A stretch of DNA of 64,000 nucleotides, from positions 1 to 64,000 of the forward strand of contig CAYGBC010000045.1 of the NCBI GenBank assembly GCA_964348015.1. Direction: 5' to 3'. A model generated the notes under the pieces. The model ran no database searches. It saw only the letters and a program-made list of their open reading frames with translations, and was not told the origin of the DNA. This DNA is from SOIA01 sp964348015 (GTDB taxonomy: Bacteria; Acidobacteriota; Aminicenantia; Aminicenantales; Aminicenantaceae). Below, one piece after another: positions 60,366-64,000 of this stretch (position 1 is the stretch's first letter; each line of letters opens with the position of its first letter). A program made the translations under genes and the position numbers.

Positions 60366-60439
60366 GCTGGCTGTTTGAGGGGAAAAGAAGCAAAAGGGGT
60401 TGACTGTGAATATACCCTGCCCAGCCAGCCTAACAGGGT
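60366..60439 (+). ncRNA. Structured element, copy 2
   Basis: Same order as copy 1: GCTGGCTG (60366-60373), a GAAGCAAAAGGGG block, then ACCCTG (60414-60419), loop with CAGCCAGC (60422-60429), and CAGGGT (60434-60439). The hairpin pair A-T of copy 1 is replaced by C-G here on both sides, a compensatory change. No T-run follows. The GYD gene starts 222 nt downstream. Confidence 0.5.
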
Positions 60440-60580
60440 CATCAATTTAGTCGAAGGACACTTGAAAAAATTGAATAAACAAAAAAAAATTTTAGCACAA
60501 CGGATCAGCCCTCAATTTTTCCGCTTTGCATGGAGATACGATTTTTATTCTGATATTTTAAACTTCTTTATAGGGAAAGT

Positions 60581-60607
60581 GGAAAATTGAGACCTGACCC
60601 CTTTTTT
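60581..60607. repeat. GAGACCTGACCCC repeat remnant
   Basis: GGAAAATTGAGACCTGACCCC followed by a T-run. Its core is the complement of the GGGGTCAGG at 16100-16108. Such motifs occur at the ends of dispersed REP-like elements in many genomes; no element is complete here. Confidence 0.35.
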
Positions 60608-60660
60608 GATTTGTGCCGTTTTCTGGTAAACTATTACTCAATTCGAAAAGGAGGTGACGC

Positions 60661-60948
60661 ATGGCCACCTATATCATCCTCAGCCGGATTTCTCCAGAAG
60701 CATTCAGCGATCCGTTCGAATTCAAAAAAATCGCCGAAAATGTGGCTTCAAGGATCAAGAAAGATTGTCCTGATGTCGTATGGAAGGAAAGCTATTCGAC
60801 GACAGGCCGTTTTGATGTGGTGGATATTATCGAATCCGATAACGCGGACCAGGTGATGAAAGCCGCCATGATCATCCGGGCCTACGGGCACTCAACAACA
60901 GAGACACTGGCCGGAATCCCCTGGGACGATTTCCTCAAAATGATTTAA
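60661..60948 (+). CDS. GYD-domain small protein
   Basis: A 95-residue protein of the GYD family: YIILSRISPEA at the start, CPDVVWKESYSTTGRFDVVDIIESDNADQVMKAAM in the middle and TTETLAGIPWDDF at the end. The family is a ferredoxin-like alpha/beta fold with no established function. AAAAGGAGGTGACGC before the ATG is a near-perfect ribosome site, suggesting good expression. It stands alone. Confidence 0.87.
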   Translation: MATYIILSRISPEAFSDPFEFKKIAENVASRIKKDCPDVVWKESYSTTGRFDVVDIIESDNADQVMKAAMIIRAYGHSTTETLAGIPWDDFLKMI

Positions 60949-60999
60949 AATCCAGTTATCAATAAAGCGCCCTGCTCACAGTCAAACGAATTATTCAAT

Positions 61000-61028
61000 T
61001 TGACTCTTATTCCTTGACTTATTAGTAT
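61000..61028 (+). promoter_or_regulatory. Putative promoter of the PEGA kinase gene
   Basis: TTGACT (61000-61005), 17 nt, then TAGTAT (61023-61028). The leader is about 25 nt and contains AAAGGATTACGAGG before the ATG. Confidence 0.45.
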
Positions 61029-61058
61029 ATACCTAAAAAATGCAAAAGGATTACGAGG

Positions 61059-63164
61059 ATGAAATGTCCTCAATGCCAATTTGAAAATCCCGCCCACATC
61101 CGTTTCTGCGGGAATTGCGGCGAACAACTGTTTCAATCTGAGGAACAAACCCTTTCCCCCACCAAGACGCTCAAAACACCCTTGATCGGGTTAGATATCG
61201 GGACTCTGTTCGCAGGAAGGTACCACATCATCGAAGAGCTGGGCAGAGGAGGAATGGGCAAGGTCTACAAGGTATTTGACAAAGAACTCAAGGAGAAGAT
61301 GGCGCTTAAGCTCTTGAGACCCGAGATCGCGGCTGATGAAAAGATGATCGATCGTTTCAGGAATGAGCTGAAATTCGCCCGCAAGATCACTCATAAAAAC
61401 ATCTGCCGCATGTATGATTTTAACAAAGACGAAGAAAACAGCTACATCACTATGGAGTACGTGTCGGGTGAAGACTTGAAATCCTCGGTAACTCGGATGG
61501 GCCCGCTCAGCGCGGGAAAAACTGTTTTTTTAGCCAGGCAGATGTGCGAAGGGCTGGCTGAGGCTCACAAATTGGGAGTGATTCACCGTGACCTCAAGCC
61601 TCAAAACATCATGATAGACAGAGCAGGCAACATCAGGATCATGGATTTCGGAATCGCTCGCTCTGTCCAAGCCAAAGGAGTGACGGCAACAGGAGTGATG
61701 ATCGGCACTCCGGAATACATGGCTCCTGAACAGGTTGAAGGCAAGCACGTTGACCAGCGGGCGGATATCTATTCGTTAGGAGTGATACTCTTCGAACTTC
61801 TCACCGGAACTGTTCCTTTCGAAGGAGATACCCCGATAACCGTAGCAATCAAACATTTAAAGGACGAGGCTCCAGAGCCAAAAAAACTTAACGCGACTGT
61901 TCCCGATGATTTGAATAAAGTGGTGCTCAAATGTTTAGAAAAAGACAGGACAAAAAGGTACAAGAACGTAGAAGAACTGCTTTCTGCCTTAGATAAAATC
62001 GAAAAAGGAGTCCCCATCACAGACAGGATTGTGCCGGATAAAAAACCGACTCCTGTCGGCGAGACTCCTTTTTTTGGCAGTTATGCCCGTGAAAAGCCAC
62101 AAATTAAAAAGTACTTGATTCCGGCCCTTGCAGTGATCGCCGCAGTTATCCTGGTCATAGCCCTCATTAAACTCTTGCCTCTACAGAAATCATCCGAGTC
62201 CTCACTTCCTCCTCCTCCAGCGCCCCCAACCCAAGAGGGAAAGATGGTCGTGAATTCTGTTCCCTCGGAAGCGAGTGTCTCCATTGACGGGAATCGACTC
62301 GGGCTCACTCCGCTGACTTCACCCTTGTCTCCCGGGAAACACAGTCTTCGAATCGAAAAATCAGGATATGAGGAGATAACAGAAGAAATCGAAATCGTCT
62401 CGGCTCAAACCATAGAGAAAAAATACACTCTCGATAGAATCCAGACAAAACCCCAACCCCCGAGAAAATTGAATGTGAAAATCTCTACGGTTCCGTCTCC
62501 CGCGAACATCTATATAAACGACCTGTTTGTCACCAGCTCTCCGTTCAGCGGTGAATACGAAAGAGGGCGCTACACGATACGGATTGAAAAACAAGGATAC
62601 TCATCAGTCGAAGAAGAAATCGATCTCCGTTCAAATTTCTCCAAGACATACAGGTTGGAAAGGACCTACGGACGGTTCTCGATCAGCGCTCATCCCTATG
62701 CCGAGGTCGAGATCGACGGAAAACCGATAGGGAAACCCGGAGAGAGAGTTCCTCCTGTGAAAGTCGTCCGAGTCACATCAGGGCCGCACAGGATCAAATT
62801 CATACTGAAAGATTATACCGTTCAAGAGATAACAGAGGAAAGAGAAGAATCCGTTCTGCCAGGAGAAACCAAAAGAATCCATCACAAATTTGAAAATCTT
62901 CCTGAACCCGAGACGCAGACAAAGAGGGAAGAAACTCCTGCAGAAGAAACAGGAAAAGGATGGCTGGTCATCAATGCCTTTCCATATGCCCAAATTGAGA
63001 TCGACGGGAAAAGTTATAGGGAGGTTCCTCCCGTTCTTAAAGTCGAATTGACTGCGGGCAAGCATATCGTCAAGTTTACCGCCTCGCGGTTGAATAAAAC
63101 GCATACCATGGGAGTGACCATCGCCAAGGGCGAGCGAAAAGAAATCATGCATAAATTCGATTAA
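61059..63164 (+). CDS. Zinc-ribbon Ser/Thr protein kinase with extracytoplasmic PEGA repeats
   Basis: A 701-residue membrane kinase. An N-terminal zinc ribbon (C3-x2-C6 and C17-x2-C20) precedes a Hanks-type kinase (about 55-315): glycine loop GRGGMGKVY, K84 (ALK), HRDLKPQN with D178, DFG D196 and the APE triplet at 222-224, so it should be active. A membrane helix lies at about 352-373, followed by a Pro-rich linker and four PEGA-type beta domains (about 395-455, 470-535, 538-600, 645-701), probably periplasmic. It may sense the wall or surface and phosphorylate cytosolic targets. The TPR-TonB gene follows 18 nt later. Confidence 0.94.
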   Translation: MKCPQCQFENPAHIRFCGNCGEQLFQSEEQTLSPTKTLKTPLIGLDIGTLFAGRYHIIEELGRGGMGKVYKVFDKELKEKMALKLLRPEIAADEKMIDRFRNELKFARKITHKNICRMYDFNKDEENSYITMEYVSGEDLKSSVTRMGPLSAGKTVFLARQMCEGLAEAHKLGVIHRDLKPQNIMIDRAGNIRIMDFGIARSVQAKGVTATGVMIGTPEYMAPEQVEGKHVDQRADIYSLGVILFELLTGTVPFEGDTPITVAIKHLKDEAPEPKKLNATVPDDLNKVVLKCLEKDRTKRYKNVEELLSALDKIEKGVPITDRIVPDKKPTPVGETPFFGSYAREKPQIKKYLIPALAVIAAVILVIALIKLLPLQKSSESSLPPPPAPPTQEGKMVVNSVPSEASVSIDGNRLGLTPLTSPLSPGKHSLRIEKSGYEEITEEIEIVSAQTIEKKYTLDRIQTKPQPPRKLNVKISTVPSPANIYINDLFVTSSPFSGEYERGRYTIRIEKQGYSSVEEEIDLRSNFSKTYRLERTYGRFSISAHPYAEVEIDGKPIGKPGERVPPVKVVRVTSGPHRIKFILKDYTVQEITEEREESVLPGETKRIHHKFENLPEPETQTKREETPAEETGKGWLVINAFPYAQIEIDGKSYREVPPVLKVELTAGKHIVKFTASRLNKTHTMGVTIAKGERKEIMHKFD

Positions 63165-63182
63165 GGCTTAAAGAGAATACAA

Positions 63183-64000
63183 ATGAAAAATAAACTCAGT
63201 CAAAGGGCAGTGACCATTTCGGTTTTGATCTTTACTTTAACTCTCTCTTCCCCCTTGCTTGCGTTTGAAAAAAGCATCCCCCAACAGAGCGAAACCGCAG
63301 AATTGATCAAAGCAGGAAAGGAATTGTACGAAAACGGAGAGTACAAAGAAGCCATCATCATGTTTTTGACAGCATTGACCAAGAGTCCATCAGTGGATGA
63401 ACTTTCTGAAGCCTACTTCAACCTCTCTCTCGCCTATTTCGCTGATGGACAGAGCCAAAACGCAGAGGAGTATCTCCAGAAGATGTTTGAAATTCAGCCG
63501 GATAAAACTATCGATGAACGGTACTACCCGCTGAGTTTTGTGGAATTATTTAACCGTCTGAAACCTGAATCCAAGACTGAGCCCCAAATAAAGCCCGAAC
63601 CTGAAAAAAAATCTCCGATGAAAACACAACCCGAGGTTGAAGCCAAGCCTGAACGCAAGACAGAGGCGGTATCAAAAAAAGAGGCACAAGAAGCCAAAGA
63701 AACTCCGTCACATGTCGAAGAGGGCGATTTGCTCCCTCTCGATCAGGTGGACATACCTCCTGAACTGATCAAAAGAGTCAATCCGGAGTATCCGGCTGTC
63801 GCCAAGAGAATGAATATACAGGGGACTGTGATTATCAATGCCCTGATCTCTGAAAAAGGGGATGTCATCGACACTGCGATTATTAGAGGAATCGAGGGGC
63901 CTTTCAGACTGAACGAGGCGGCTCAAAAGGCCGTTCAAAGATGGAAATTCAAGCCTGCCATGAAGGGAAACAAAGCCGTTAAAGTCTGGAAGCCGATCGC
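63183..64000 (+). CDS. TPR and TonB C-terminal domain protein (cut by window end)
   Basis: Open to the last base of the window, at least 272 residues. A signal peptide (about 1-28) is followed by TPR-like helices (AELIKAGKELYENGEYKEAII, EAYFNLSLAYFADGQ; about 38-115), a Pro/Glu/Lys-rich linker (about 138-180), and a TonB C-terminal domain (VNPEYPAVAKRMNIQGTVIIN, EAAQKAVQRWKFKPA). The TonB fold without the usual N-terminal membrane anchor suggests a periplasmic or lipid-linked partner rather than a true energy transducer. It follows the PEGA kinase by 18 nt and is probably in its operon. The start ATG lacks a strong ribosome site. Confidence 0.85.
   Translation, partial: MKNKLSQRAVTISVLIFTLTLSSPLLAFEKSIPQQSETAELIKAGKELYENGEYKEAIIMFLTALTKSPSVDELSEAYFNLSLAYFADGQSQNAEEYLQKMFEIQPDKTIDERYYPLSFVELFNRLKPESKTEPQIKPEPEKKSPMKTQPEVEAKPERKTEAVSKKEAQEAKETPSHVEEGDLLPLDQVDIPPELIKRVNPEYPAVAKRMNIQGTVIINALISEKGDVIDTAIIRGIEGPFRLNEAAQKAVQRWKFKPAMKGNKAVKVWKPI

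Noticed and set aside
60031..60393. 120-codon minus-strand frame between the structured elements
   Set aside because: Composition is not protein-like, it crosses element copy 1, and there is no ribosome site.
60021..60439. Known riboswitch classes (cyclic-di-GMP, preQ1, fluoride, guanidine)
   Set aside because: The conserved cores of these classes as I remember them are not present.

Overview
The window reads as a chromosomal contig from an uncultivated, Gram-negative-type bacterium of moderate GC content. Gene content (dense coding, two secreted M28 peptidases, an archaeal-type fructose-1,6-bisphosphate aldolase/phosphatase, FecR/DUF6600 and PEGA-kinase proteins, and very many TCATTGCGAG...GGCAATCTC intergenic repeats) suggests the Aminicenantes/Acidobacteriota neighbourhood. 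That placement is from recollection of such genomes, not from a search. An outer membrane is implied by a TonB-like C-terminal domain, a secretin N-domain protein and exported envelope enzymes. No tRNA, rRNA, CRISPR array, prophage or intact transposase was seen.

Layout. 0-18 kb is accessory and envelope: Fe-alcohol dehydrogenase, two M28 peptidases, a CAP protein, a twin-arginine-type exported alanine racemase, a cyclophilin, a DUF3800 protein, an AGCS transporter, an ECF sigma / anti-sigma / secretin-domain operon, an M23 peptidase, a FecR-DUF6600 protein, archaeal-type FBPase and a Nudix enzyme. 18.5-35.5 kb is one long dcw operon (mraZ-rsmH-ftsL-ftsI-murE-murF-mraY-murD-ftsW-murG-murC-ftsQ-ftsA-ftsZ) ending in hutI, read from a clear TTGACA-17-TATATT promoter with MraZ boxes; murB and ddl are missing from the usual slot. 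comM converges on it. 37-41 kb holds a SLOG-type protein, truA, a strange Ala/Tyr-rich secreted protein and the rimI-tsaB pair.

41.8-50.6 kb (minus strand) is the most interesting region. It holds a SucC-like ATP-grasp subunit fused to an eight-cysteine ferredoxin-like domain, a SucD-like subunit, a citryl-CoA-lyase-sized citrate synthase homologue, an HD protein, two separate LeuC/LeuD-type hydro-lyase pairs and an isocitrate-dehydrogenase-like enzyme. Together these could interconvert oxaloacetate + acetyl-CoA and 2-oxoglutarate through citryl-CoA, citrate and isocitrate. The operon diverges from a signalling cluster (50.9-58.6 kb) of two cytoplasmic PAS histidine kinases and three response regulators, only one of which has a DNA-binding domain.

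58.9-64 kb carries a signal peptidase I homologue lacking the usual catalytic Lys, two copies of a small structured element with a covarying hairpin and a possible pseudoknot, a GYD protein, a Ser/Thr kinase with PEGA repeats, and a TPR-TonB protein cut by the window end.

Where promoters can be read they share a TTGACA-like -35, a 17-18 nt spacer and a TATATT/TATTTT-like -10. Most intergenic space is filled by two families of palindromic repeats, which occur around the accessory genes and not within the dcw operon.
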